Positions 1 through 7,623 of a DNA stretch of 32,135 nt are shown piece after piece (the stretch's first letter is position 1; the number at the start of each line of letters is the position of its first letter). A program made the translations under genes and the position numbers. The notes beneath the pieces are model-generated. The model had not been told where the DNA came from. It saw nothing but the letters and a program-made list of their open reading frames with translations, and did no database searches. Source of the stretch: Pyrinomonadaceae bacterium (GTDB taxonomy: Bacteria > Acidobacteriota > Blastocatellia > Pyrinomonadales > Pyrinomonadaceae); assembly GCA_026785925.1 (NCBI GenBank), contig JAJAZE010000385.1, positions 1-32,135 on the forward strand. Reading direction: 5' to 3'.

Positions 1-704
1 ACATAAAGCTGCCAGAGATTTCTCGGCGCGGTCGTGTCGAAACCGTTTGCCAGCAAAACAGCCGCCGCAACGCGATACAAACCTTCTTTTTTCACGAAGA
101 TTTTAACGCCCGGCTGTGCCGCCACCCAAAGCTGCATCGTCGGATTGACACGCGCCGTCGTCGAAGCCACTTCCGCCGCCAAATCTTTCGGCAGAAGCGA
201 TTTCTCCTCCAAAGTCACCGGTGCGGCGTTCCTCGATTGATTTTCTAATTCTTCGGATGAAATTCCGGTAATCGTCGCCAAATTCTGAATAAACTGCGTT
301 TGAATCGTTTCCGAATCGTATCTGCGACCGTTGAGATTGTAGCTTTCGATGACGTAAGTTGAATTTAAATCGCCGAGCCGATCAAAAGCCGAATAACTTC
401 CGGCGGTGATTTTTTCTTCACGCGCCTGCAAATACGCGCCGGGAATCAAAGCCGGACTAATCAATTCCCTTTCGCCGCCGCTGATCCGATAGACGTAAAA
501 GCCGAGATTTTTCGTTTCAACTTCGGTCTTCCATTGGAGCCAGACACCGCGATTTTCGGAAAAGGCTTCGAGGCTCGCATAGCTAACCGGATTTTTGCCA
601 AAATTGTTGTTCGGGTTGAAGATATTTAAGTTTTGCGCCGAAATCGGCGGCATTGAACAACAAACCATTAACGATAAAACGGCGACGGCTAAAAGTTTTC
701 TCAT
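1..704 (-). CDS. secreted protein, 5' part only; C25 (gingipain)-like N-terminal region
   Basis: An uninterrupted minus-strand frame runs from an ATG at 704 to the left edge, so about 234 N-terminal residues are seen and the rest is missing. The protein starts with a signal peptide (basic MRKLL, hydrophobic core, ISA-Q cleavage site near residue 23). Residues about 45-120 look like a fibronectin/FN3-type unit (WLQWKTEVETKNLGFYVYR, then TYVIESYNLNGRRYDSET). Residues about 200-234 read VKIFVKKEGLYRV followed by FDTTAPRNLWQLY, the arrangement I associate with large secreted acidobacterial proteins annotated as C25-family cysteine peptidases. The catalytic part lies outside the window, so the peptidase assignment is inference. 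An in-frame ATG at 713 is possible, but the AGGAG at 716-720 is only 2 nt from it; ATG 704 gives an 11-nt spacing. It is divergent from the GGT gene. Confidence 0.8.
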   Translation of the reverse strand, partial: MRKLLAVAVLSLMVCCSMPPISAQNLNIFNPNNNFGKNPVSYASLEAFSENRGVWLQWKTEVETKNLGFYVYRISGGERELISPALIPGAYLQAREEKITAGSYSAFDRLGDLNSTYVIESYNLNGRRYDSETIQTQFIQNLATITGISSEELENQSRNAAPVTLEEKSLLPKDLAAEVASTTARVNPTMQLWVAAQPGVKIFVKKEGLYRVAAAVLLANGFDTTAPRNLWQLY

Positions 705-893
705 TTTTTGCATTACTCCTACTAAAAAAAAATCGAATGTCCACAGTGATCGGACGGAGAAATTTGTTCGGTGAGGTGGCGAAAGTTGCTTGAATCTTTG
801 TCAATATACTATTTTTTTTATGCTTTGCCAAGATGATACACCTTTCGTGTAACAATTACTTTCAAAATCCGCGTCCCTCGAAAAGTTCGTAAT

Positions 894-922
894 TTGGATA
901 GCTCAAACAAATTTTGTATATT
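894..922 (+). promoter_or_regulatory. candidate sigma-70 promoter of the GGT gene
   Basis: TTGGAT (894-899) and TATATT (917-922) are separated by 17 bp, upstream of the ATG at 958 in the divergent spacer 705-957. The rest of that spacer is AT-rich and shows nothing else. The match to the -35/-10 consensus is the only evidence. Confidence 0.35.
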
Positions 923-957
923 ACGAAAAACAACATTTCTGTATTTTGAGTTTATTT

Positions 958-2694
958 ATGAAATCAATTAAAAAATTCGCCATCCTGATTTTAGTTATGA
1001 CATTTCAGCTTTCGTTCATTTCCGTTAATAAAAATATTTTCGCCGCACCGCTGCCGGACGCGGTGCGCGGCAAACGGGCGATGGTCGCGTCCCAACACGC
1101 GCTGGCTTCGCAAATCGGCGTTGACGTGATGAAGAAAGGCGGCAACGCGGTTGACGCGGCGATTGCCGTCGGACTGGCTTTGGCGGTCGTCTATCCCGAA
1201 GCCGGAAATATCGGCGGCGGCGGTTTTATGCTGATTCGATTCAAAGACGGCACTTCGACGATGATTGATTACCGCGAAATGGCTCCGCTGGCGGCGACGC
1301 GCAATGTTTTTATCAACGATAAAGGCGAACTTATCAAAGGCGAAGGTTCTTCGACTATCGGTTATCGCGCCGCCGGAGTTCCGGGAACGCCCGCCGGTTT
1401 GGAGATGGCGTTTAATAAATACGGCTCGAAAAAAATCTCTTGGGCGGAACTCGTCGAGCCTTCGAGAAGACTCGCGCAAAACGGTTATGTTTTGAGTTTG
1501 CGGCTGGCGAATCTTTTCAAATCTTACAAAGACTCTCTGGAAAAATACGAAGACAGCAAACGAATTTTTTTGAACGGCGGCGCGATGTTTGAAGAAGGCG
1601 ATGTCTTGAAACAGCCGGAACTCGCCAAAACGCTCGAACGAATAAAAAAATCAGGTGCTAAAGGATTTTACGAAGGTGAAACGGCGCGGCTGATTGCCGA
1701 AGATATGAAGGCGCATAACGGCTTGATAACGCTCGAAGATTTGAAAAGTTATCAGGCGAAGGAACGTCCGACAATTCGCGGAACTTATCGCGGACACGAA
1801 ATTATTTCGATTCCGCCGCCGTCTTCGGGCGGCATCGTGCTGCTAAACACGCTGAACATATTGGAAAATTACGATTTGCGGGCGATGGAATATAACTCGT
1901 CGAAAAAGTATCACGTCTTGACCGAAGCGTTGCGCCGTTCGTTCGCCGACCGCGCCGAATTTATGGGCGACGCGGATTTCGTCAACGTGCCGGTTGCCGA
2001 TTTGCTTAAAAAAGAATACGCCGCCAAACGCCGCGCTACCATTGATTTGACGAAAGCCTCGAAAAGCTCCGACATCGGCGCGGGCGAAATTACCGGCGGC
2101 GAATCAATGGAAACGACGCATTTCACAATTGTTGACGCGGACGGCAACTGCGTCTCGAACACTTACACGATCAATGATTTATACGGTTCGCGGGTAACGG
2201 CGAAAGGCACGGGCGTTTTATTGAACGACGAAATGGACGATTTTGCGGCGCGTCCGGGAACGCCGAATATGTTCGGGCTGATTCAGGGCGAACGCAACGC
2301 CGTCGCGCCGAAAAAACGTCCGCTCTCGGCGATGACCCCGACGATTGTTCTGCGAAAAGACGGCTCGCTGTGGTTTGCGGTCGGCGCACGCGGCGGACCG
2401 CGTATTATTACGGCGGTTTTGCAGACGATCAGCAATATGATTGACCACGATATGAACATTCAGCAGGCGATTGACGCGCCGCGCATTCATCATCAATGGT
2501 TTCCCGACGAGATTTTATCGGAGCCTTTCGGAATGTCGCCCGACACGCGCCTCGCGCTGGAAAATCTCGGTCATAAATTTACCGCCAAACCGGGTTTTGT
2601 CGCGTCGGCGACGGTGATTGCGATTGACGAAAAAACCGGCGCACGGCTCGGCGCGATTGATTCGAGAAGCGACGGCGAAGCGATTGGCTATTAG
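958..2694 (+). CDS. ggt: gamma-glutamyltransferase (GGT) proenzyme
   Basis: Periplasmic N-terminal-nucleophile hydrolase that cleaves glutathione and other gamma-glutamyl compounds and transfers or hydrolyses the glutamyl group. The proenzyme cuts itself into a large and a small subunit. The sequence shows a signal peptide (residues 1-30, ending FAA), the large-subunit opening (MVASQHALASQIG, GGNAVDAAIAVGLAL, GNIGGGGFMLIR), the TTHF motif whose first Thr (codon 2113-2115, residue 386) matches the E. coli nucleophile, and the small-subunit blocks GVLLNDEMDDFA and PLSAMTPTI. Length (578 aa) is normal. A TTG at 946 extends the frame by four codons, but ATG 958 places the signal peptide correctly. 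There is no clear Shine-Dalgarno sequence. It is followed by a structured repeat and is probably a single-gene unit. Confidence 0.95.
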   Translation: MKSIKKFAILILVMTFQLSFISVNKNIFAAPLPDAVRGKRAMVASQHALASQIGVDVMKKGGNAVDAAIAVGLALAVVYPEAGNIGGGGFMLIRFKDGTSTMIDYREMAPLAATRNVFINDKGELIKGEGSSTIGYRAAGVPGTPAGLEMAFNKYGSKKISWAELVEPSRRLAQNGYVLSLRLANLFKSYKDSLEKYEDSKRIFLNGGAMFEEGDVLKQPELAKTLERIKKSGAKGFYEGETARLIAEDMKAHNGLITLEDLKSYQAKERPTIRGTYRGHEIISIPPPSSGGIVLLNTLNILENYDLRAMEYNSSKKYHVLTEALRRSFADRAEFMGDADFVNVPVADLLKKEYAAKRRATIDLTKASKSSDIGAGEITGGESMETTHFTIVDADGNCVSNTYTINDLYGSRVTAKGTGVLLNDEMDDFAARPGTPNMFGLIQGERNAVAPKKRPLSAMTPTIVLRKDGSLWFAVGARGGPRIITAVLQTISNMIDHDMNIQQAIDAPRIHHQWFPDEILSEPFGMSPDTRLALENLGHKFTAKPGFVASATVIAIDEKTGARLGAIDSRSDGEAIGY

Positions 2695-2718
2695 GTTCAA
2701 AGTTGGTATCTGTAAACC

Positions 2719-2850
2719 ATCTCGAAAAATCGGATTTTATGTTCAGAGTCCACGCTTTAGCGTGTGATTTTCGCAAGCGAAGCGCGGCAAAAACAGCAAA
2801 GTGCGTTCCGCGTTTAGACTCTGAGCGAAGAAAGCGATTTTTTGTTTTTT
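2719..2850 (+). repeat. dispersed ~125-bp structured repeat, copy A
   Basis: Starting 24 bp after the GGT stop, this segment matches 21016-21139 along its length with scattered substitutions: ATCTC-AAAAATC-GATTT-ATGT, CAGAGTCCACGC, AGCGAAGCGCGGC-AAAAC, GACTCTGA and a T-rich end. CAGAGTC (2744-2750) pairs with GACTCTG (2817-2823). Inside are two smaller hairpins, CACGC/GCGTG (2751-2764) and TTCGC/GCGAA (2770-2781). The stem followed by T-runs (2840-2850) could end GGT transcription. Orientation is given as the strand on which the T-run is downstream. Confidence 0.8.
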
Positions 2851-2961
2851 CGTGATAGCTTCTAAAAACTGTCTAGCAACGCGAATTGGAGAAGCAAAAA
2901 ATTTAGCTTGCCGAAATCAGACTAAAAAGTTAGCCTTAAAGAAAATCAAAAGGAGACGATT

Positions 2962-3852
2962 ATGGGAACATTAACAAAAAAATCAATCTGGTTATCGGTT
3001 GTCGGGGCGGCTTGCTTAGGCGTGGCGTGTCAACCGCCGACCACGAATACGACCGTCAATACGGCGGCAAATACGAATTCTAACCTGAGTGTGAATGCTA
3101 ATTTGATGAATACGAATGTTGCAAACGTCAATTCGGCAAGCACGAGCAGCACGGCGATTGAGACGAAAGAGCCGGAGCAGTATCAGGCGACCGTCAGTTT
3201 GAAGTTTGAAACTTCGGGCGCACAAAATCTCGCTTCGCCGCCGATCAAAGCCGATGTTGCTCGCAGCGGAGCCGACCGCCGGATGGAATTTGCGCTGCCG
3301 AACGGCGAAAAGCTGATTTATCTCGACCGAAACGGCAAGCAGTTGATAATTTCGCCGAATCGCAAACAATACGCCGAATTGACCAAGGAAGCTCTGGGCT
3401 TTGAAGTGCGAAAACTTATGCTGCCCGAACAAATCGTCAATCAAGTAAAAGCGATGAAAGGCGTGGAGCGCGTCGGCGAAGAAAAGTTTGACGGGCGCGA
3501 GGTCGTTAAATATCGCTACGGCGCGACGACCAACACGCAGACGCAAGCCGGAACCGTCGCCACCGAATCTTTCATTCTGGTTGACAAGGAAACCGGCTTG
3601 CCGCTGCGTTCCTTTACCAGCTCGCAGTCGCAGAACGGCAGTGTGCAGGGCATTCAGGGTTTGAGTTTGGTGACGGAAATGAGCAACATCAAAACCGTCG
3701 TTGACGCGAGTTTATTCACCGAACCGACCGATTATAAACAGGTCGCGCCGGAAGAAATCAAACAGCAGGTCAATTTGGTTTTCAGCGCGGCAATGGCAAT
3801 CATCGGTCAAATAATGAAATCGGCGCAGCCGACAAATTCGCCTAATCAGTAG
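2962..3852 (+). CDS. outer-membrane-type lipoprotein, LolA/DUF4412-like
   Basis: A lipoprotein of 296 aa. The signal sequence ends in the lipobox LGVAC with the lipidated Cys at residue 23, followed by a low-complexity Asn/Thr/Ala linker to about residue 65. The folded part (about 72-270) has alternating strands with motifs such as YQATVSLKFET, KLIYLDRNGKQLIISPNRKQYAEL and LVDKETGLPLRSF. This pattern resembles LolA/LppX and DUF4412-type half-barrel proteins that hold lipid, but the family call is inference and the ligand is unknown. The start is well supported: AGGAG at 2951-2955 lies 6 nt before ATG 2962. A strong hairpin at 3861-3900 separates it from the next gene on the same strand. Confidence 0.85.
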   Translation: MGTLTKKSIWLSVVGAACLGVACQPPTTNTTVNTAANTNSNLSVNANLMNTNVANVNSASTSSTAIETKEPEQYQATVSLKFETSGAQNLASPPIKADVARSGADRRMEFALPNGEKLIYLDRNGKQLIISPNRKQYAELTKEALGFEVRKLMLPEQIVNQVKAMKGVERVGEEKFDGREVVKYRYGATTNTQTQAGTVATESFILVDKETGLPLRSFTSSQSQNGSVQGIQGLSLVTEMSNIKTVVDASLFTEPTDYKQVAPEEIKQQVNLVFSAAMAIIGQIMKSAQPTNSPNQ

Positions 3853-3860
3853 AAATTCGA

Positions 3861-3900
3861 GACTGAGAATTTAGACAGTTTCAAGCCTAAATTCTCAGTC
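3861..3900 (+). terminator. 14-bp perfect hairpin between two plus-strand genes
   Basis: GACTGAGAATTTAG (3861-3874) is the exact reverse complement of CTAAATTCTCAGTC (3887-3900), with a 12-nt loop. It begins 8 bp after the lipoprotein stop and ends 13 bp before the next ATG. There is no clean T-run after the stem, so it may be an attenuator or mRNA-end stabiliser rather than a classical rho-independent terminator. Confidence 0.65.
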
Positions 3901-3913
3901 TTCAATAAATTTT

Positions 3914-4693
3914 ATGAGCAAAGCATTAACATTTATCATCGGCGCAGTTTTAGGTTTGGTGATCGGCGGCGGATTGGTTTTGTATTTTTTCGGCGGCGCA
4001 CCACGCGCGGCGCAACTGCCCGGCGTTCCGATTCAGGCTCCCGACCCGAACGGTTCGCCGGCGGGAACAGCGAGCGTCGTTTTGAATCAGCAGTTTTTTG
4101 ACACGGTTTTAGCGACAATTTTTCGTGATATGAACGCGCCCGCTTTTCCGCTGAATCTCACCGGACAAAATAATTCGGAGGCGACCGTCAAACCGCAATA
4201 CGCGAGTTTCGCGCTGCAAAACAGCGGCGGCTGTGACGGGAAAATAACTTTACAGCCGCAGGGCAGCGGCGTAACGACGGGCGTTCGTCTGGAAAGCGGA
4301 AAGATTTCCGCGCCGCTCGCCTTTACCGGCAGCACGGCGGTTTTCGGTCAATGTATCAATTTTGCGGGCTGGGCGCAGGCGGCTTTGCAGCTTCGCTACG
4401 ATGAAGCGCAGCAAACCGTCTTCGGGCAAATCAACGTCGAAACCGTCAATCTCGACGGCGTTCTGCCGGTCGTCAGCGGTTTTGTGACACCGCTGGTGCA
4501 GACGACGATCAATAATAAAGTCAATCCGATTGTGATTTTGCGCGGACAGCAAATCGCTCTGAATCTGCCGATTTCGGCGACCGACGGAACCTTAAAAGCG
4601 AATGTCAAAGAAGTTCGCTCGGAGATCAAGGAAAACGGTTTGAACCTTTACGTCACCTACGATTTTGCCGGAACGAAAAACGTCGCGCAGTAA
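3914..4693 (+). CDS. membrane-anchored protein of unknown function
   Basis: A 259-aa protein with a single N-terminal membrane segment (residues about 4-27, glycine-rich, ending LYFFGG), then a Pro-rich linker and a soluble domain expected outside the cytoplasmic membrane. I do not recognise a named family. The C-terminal part (PLVQTTINNKVNPIVILRG, then DGTLKANVKEVRSEIK and LYVTYDFAG) has the amphipathic-strand look of periplasmic lipid-binding barrel proteins (LmeA/DUF2993-like), but this is only an impression. Two cysteines in the soluble part (SGGCDGK, FGQCINF) could form a disulfide. There is no recognisable ribosome-binding site. It follows the lipoprotein gene after a hairpin and converges on the next gene, leaving only 9 bp. 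Confidence 0.75.
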   Translation: MSKALTFIIGAVLGLVIGGGLVLYFFGGAPRAAQLPGVPIQAPDPNGSPAGTASVVLNQQFFDTVLATIFRDMNAPAFPLNLTGQNNSEATVKPQYASFALQNSGGCDGKITLQPQGSGVTTGVRLESGKISAPLAFTGSTAVFGQCINFAGWAQAALQLRYDEAQQTVFGQINVETVNLDGVLPVVSGFVTPLVQTTINNKVNPIVILRGQQIALNLPISATDGTLKANVKEVRSEIKENGLNLYVTYDFAGTKNVAQ

Positions 4694-4702
4694 AAATCAA
4701 AT

Positions 4703-5245
4703 TTATTCCTCGTCCTTTTGAAGCAGTTTCGTCGTGCCTTCGGTGACGCTGCCGGGAATCGAAAATTCGCCGGTGTTCGGGGCTTTCCACGAGTTGACTG
4801 GCGGCACATAACTTTGAACGGGCTGCGATTTCTGCGGCGGCAAGCCTCGTTGATTAGCCTGGTAAAGACTGTTGACTTTCGCGTCCGGCAATTCACTCGT
4901 CATAAAGATTGGCTGCGGTTCGCTTTTCAATAAAACCATCGAAGCAATCAGCCACATCAAGCCGCCGAAGATGCCGATAATCGCCGAAACGCCTGCCAAT
5001 CGATCAACATTCACAATTCCCCAGAAAGGAGTCATAATCAAAAGGAAAAATATCGTCCACATAATACTAAACAACACACCGTTTTTTCGGGTCACCCATT
5101 TTTTCGATTTATATAATTCGGCAAGCTGCGGCAGAAATCCGCCGTGCGAAAGGATTTCCGAAATCAAACCGAGCGGAAATCCGCAGCGCGAGCAAAACTT
5201 TGTTTCTTCCGACACCTGCTGCTGACTACAACGCGGACAATACAT
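4703..5245 (-). CDS. zinc-ribbon membrane protein
   Basis: A 180-aa protein opening with a zinc ribbon (CxxC at Cys3/Cys6 and Cys18/Cys21), followed by two hydrophobic segments at about 60-80 (VLFSIMWTIFFLLIMTPFWG) and 88-110 (AIIGIFGGLMWLIASMVLL) and a Pro/Gln-rich cytoplasmic-type tail. It is a small integral membrane protein with a metal-binding N-terminus. This arrangement is common in Acidobacteriota and has no assigned function. The start is supported by GGAG (5254-5257) 8 nt before ATG 5245. It lies downstream of the DinB-like gene on the same strand with a 90-bp gap. Confidence 0.8.
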   Translation of the reverse strand: MYCPRCSQQQVSEETKFCSRCGFPLGLISEILSHGGFLPQLAELYKSKKWVTRKNGVLFSIMWTIFFLLIMTPFWGIVNVDRLAGVSAIIGIFGGLMWLIASMVLLKSEPQPIFMTSELPDAKVNSLYQANQRGLPPQKSQPVQSYVPPVNSWKAPNTGEFSIPGSVTEGTTKLLQKDEE

Positions 5246-5335
5246 ATTTTATTTCTCCAACTTTCAAATGAAATTTTTAGTGTGAATCTTTTTGAGCTAC
5301 GAATTATTTTCCGCGTAAGTTCAAAAGATAAATCT

Positions 5336-5812
5336 TCACCGGCGCGGCAATTTGTCGTCAGAAAACATTTGAAAAACCGCGAAAGCGCGACCTTGAAAAT
5401 GCTCGGCGCGGGCGATGGTTTCGAGCAGAATCTCGAAAATCGTTTGCAGTTTTTCCGGCGCGGGCATCTCTTTTTGCAAATCTTCGTCCGACGAGAAAAG
5501 CGTCATCCCTTTTGATCGCGTTTGTTCGACTTCCGACAGATATTCCGCTATCAAAGTGCCGGTCGAAAGTTCTTCCGGCAGCGTCCATTCAAACGGATCG
5601 TCCCACAATCTGGTTGTAATTCCGCCGAAGGTTTGTTCAATTTTGCCCGCGCTTCGCAGCAGATATTCGCCGCACGAAAACATCGCAAACGATTTGTTTA
5701 ATTGGCGCGGTTTCCAAAATAACCGCTCATCGGGAATGAGCTTTAATAATTCGTTCGAGCGCGAATTGAGCGAAGAAAATTGGCGATTGAAAATTTCTAT
5801 CTGCGAGTTCAT
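5336..5812 (-). CDS. DinB/YfiT-like four-helix protein
   Basis: A 158-aa, mostly helical protein. The opening (helix of about 25 residues, then LLKLIPDERLFWKP) is the signature layout of DinB/YfiT-superfamily proteins, which are metal-binding four-helix bundles often linked to thiol transfer (bacillithiol/mycothiol) or of unknown role. The usual three metal-ligand histidines are not obvious: the only clear one is in ARAEHFQGR near the C-terminus, so the metal site may be degenerate. The frame extends upstream to a TTG at 5833 inside the preceding terminator; ATG 5812 is the sensible start, though no Shine-Dalgarno sequence is visible. The family assignment is moderate. Confidence 0.65.
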   Translation of the reverse strand: MNSQIEIFNRQFSSLNSRSNELLKLIPDERLFWKPRQLNKSFAMFSCGEYLLRSAGKIEQTFGGITTRLWDDPFEWTLPEELSTGTLIAEYLSEVEQTRSKGMTLFSSDEDLQKEMPAPEKLQTIFEILLETIARAEHFQGRAFAVFQMFSDDKLPRR

Positions 5813-5813
5813 A

Positions 5814-5854
5814 AATAAAAAAGCGAGCGTCAAGATTTTAACCCGACGCTCGCT
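5814..5854 (-). terminator. rho-independent terminator of the small OB-fold lipoprotein gene
   Basis: Read on the minus strand, AGCGAGCGTC (complement of 5845-5854) pairs with GACGCTCGCT (complement of 5822-5831) across a 13-nt loop. It is followed by a T-run (5816-5821), then the ATG of the DinB-like gene. A 10-bp GC-rich stem plus T-tract is a textbook form. It lies 23 bp after the stop at 5878. Confidence 0.85.
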
Positions 5855-5877
5855 CGCTTGTCATTAACACCGACGGA

Positions 5878-6249
5878 TTATTTTCCCTGATACCGCCGAT
5901 CTTCTTCGTAAATTCCCAGTCCGTAGTTTTTGCCGTTCCAGCCGATACCGTTCTGCACTTTGCCTTTGACACCGATTTTCGTTCCCTTCGCCGGAACGCT
6001 GTTCTGCGTGACGACCCAGATCGAACCCGTGCCGTCGTCAACTTTATACACGCCGCCGCGAATCTGCGTCAGCGGGATATTCAAACCGTAACTATCGCGC
6101 ACCGTTCCGGCAATTCCGACTTCTTTGTTATAAAATTTTGACGGATTGGCTTCAATCGAAGCGATGCTTTCGCGCTGCGGACACGCCGCCGTCAATAAAC
6201 CAATGGTCAAAACCAGACCGAGTAAAAATACTTTCGACATCTTTTTCAT
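5878..6249 (-). CDS. small lipoprotein with OB-fold-like domain
   Basis: A 123-aa exported lipoprotein. The signal peptide ends in LTAAC with the lipidated Cys at residue 23. The mature part (IEANPSKFYNKEVGIAGTVRDSYG, then YKVDDGTGSIWVVTQ and GTKIGVKGKVQNG) has the strand order and DGTGSIWV turn of OB-fold proteins of the YgiW/BOF and tRNA_anti-like group, here in a periplasm-facing lipoprotein. The ligand is unknown. The start is firm: AGGAG directly upstream with a 6-nt spacing to ATG 6249. It is divergent from the CrtC-like gene (spacer 6250-6399, AT-rich, presumably holding both promoters) and ends in a clear terminator. Confidence 0.8.
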   Translation of the reverse strand: MKKMSKVFLLGLVLTIGLLTAACPQRESIASIEANPSKFYNKEVGIAGTVRDSYGLNIPLTQIRGGVYKVDDGTGSIWVVTQNSVPAKGTKIGVKGKVQNGIGWNGKNYGLGIYEEDRRYQGK

Positions 6250-6399
6250 AAATTCTCCTTTTCGTGCTTTTGAACTTGTCGGGAGAGCCGTTTATTCAAT
6301 GCTAAAGATTCTATTTTCGACTAAAAGTTTGCCATTATAATTATTTTCTGCGATGCTTTTAACGATCAATCTCGTAGATAATTTCCTCGAAAAACGATT

Positions 6400-7521
6400 A
6401 TGACGACGGCAATCCAACCAGCGGCGAGTGAAAGATTTTCGTTTTCCTCAAGCATCAAGGCTGATGTCTGGCATCCGAAACAAAGTTCAAAAGCCTTTGA
6501 GTGGTGGTATTTCGATGCGTTAAGCGAGGACGGACGCGATGCGGTCGTAATAATTTTTCTCGATAATTTTATTTTTTCGCCGCGCTATAACTCGACCAAT
6601 CGCCGGATCAATAAATTGGCGGAGAAGCTGCGCCGCAAGAAAGATCCGCAATGTCAAAAATGCTTTCCGGCAATCGCTTTTACTTATTACCGCGACGGCA
6701 AACCGAAATATCGCGCTATCAACGAATTTCTCCCCGAAGAGTTTTCCGCTGATGAAACTAAGCCGTCGTGCAGAATCGGCGACAATTATTTTCGTCTCGA
6801 CACCGCGCCGTATGGTTCGGGCTACACGCTTTCGATCAATGCGAAATTGCGAAAAAATCGCCATCTAAAAGCGAATTTTGAATGGCTTTCGGTCGAGAGT
6901 GATTTTTTGCCGGACAATCCGATCAACGCCGAAGACGCGCACAGTTGGAATCTGGTCACGTCACGCGCCGACGTGAGCGGGCGAATCAATATCATTGACG
7001 ATCAAAGTAAATCGCTCGACACCGTTCATTTTCGCGGCACGGGTTATCACGATCACAATCTCGACAACCGCTGGATGCCCGAAACCGTCAGCGATTGGCA
7101 GTGGGGACGCGCTCATTTCGCCGACGCGACCGCCGTTTTTTATCGTTATCACGAACACGGTGCAGCGCAGCCGACGACGAAACTTTTCACCGTCCGCGAC
7201 GGCAAACTGCTCGACCGCGACGCGAGTTATGAGGAAACTAATTTTTCGCGCGATGTGTTCGGCATCAAATATCCGCAGCGTCTGACGCTCGTCACCGAAG
7301 ATAATATGCGCCTGCGCGTCAAGCAGTCGAAAATTATTGACGCGAGTTTTTTTTACCTGCGCTTTTTGAGCGAAATAACTTTGACTTTGCGCGACGGCAA
7401 ACCGCGCAAAACCCTGGGCATCACCGAATACTTAAATCCGAAAGCTCTCAAATACGGCTGGCTCGACTGGCTGACGAATATGCGAATCGGGCGCAACGGC
7501 AAAGGCTCGTTTCTTCCTTAG
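6400..7521 (+). CDS. CrtC/AttH-like lipocalin-fold protein (carotenoid 1,2-hydratase family)
   Basis: A 373-aa protein matching the CrtC (hydroxyneurosporene synthase / carotenoid 1,2-hydratase) family by its hallmark blocks: the N-terminal FEWWYFDALSEDG, the central GYHDHNLDNRWMPE and DWQWGRAHF, and a C-terminal second lipocalin-like barrel. CrtC adds water across the psi-end double bond of carotenoids; relatives of the fold (AttH-like) have other or unknown roles, including pericyclase-type reactions. No other carotenoid gene is present, so the substrate cannot be inferred from context. There is no signal peptide. A CxxC (QCQKCF) at about residues 86-89 is unusual for the fold. It starts at ATG 6400 without a strong Shine-Dalgarno sequence. 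The family call is good; the reaction is uncertain. Confidence 0.8.
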   Translation: MTTAIQPAASERFSFSSSIKADVWHPKQSSKAFEWWYFDALSEDGRDAVVIIFLDNFIFSPRYNSTNRRINKLAEKLRRKKDPQCQKCFPAIAFTYYRDGKPKYRAINEFLPEEFSADETKPSCRIGDNYFRLDTAPYGSGYTLSINAKLRKNRHLKANFEWLSVESDFLPDNPINAEDAHSWNLVTSRADVSGRINIIDDQSKSLDTVHFRGTGYHDHNLDNRWMPETVSDWQWGRAHFADATAVFYRYHEHGAAQPTTKLFTVRDGKLLDRDASYEETNFSRDVFGIKYPQRLTLVTEDNMRLRVKQSKIIDASFFYLRFLSEITLTLRDGKPRKTLGITEYLNPKALKYGWLDWLTNMRIGRNGKGSFLP

Positions 7522-7531
7522 GAGAGTTAAG

Positions 7532-7622
7532 GTTTCAGGTTCAGGGTTGCAGATTCAAAGTTCATAGTCTGAAATTCAATATCTGAAACCTGAAACCTTG
7601 AACCTGAAACTTTGAACAGAAG
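7532..7622. repeat. phased 7-bp repeat hairpin, array A
   Basis: From 7532 the spacer reads as consecutive 7-mers in one register: GTTTCAG, GTTCAGG, GTTGCAG, ATTCAAA, GTTCATA, GTCTGAA, ATTCAAT, ATCTGAA, ACCTGAA, ACCTTGA, ACCTGAA, ACTTTGA (7609-7615). The first half (TTCAGG type) is the reverse complement of the second half (CCTGAA type), so the spacer can fold into one long imperfect hairpin. It starts 11 bp after the CrtC-like stop and ends just before ATG 7624. Confidence 0.85.
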
Positions 7623-7623
7623 A

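Noticed and set aside
583-855. A 90-codon minus-strand frame starting upstream of the left-edge gene
   Set aside because: It overlaps the true secreted-protein frame one base out of phase; only the other frame gives a signal peptide and continues unbroken to the window edge.
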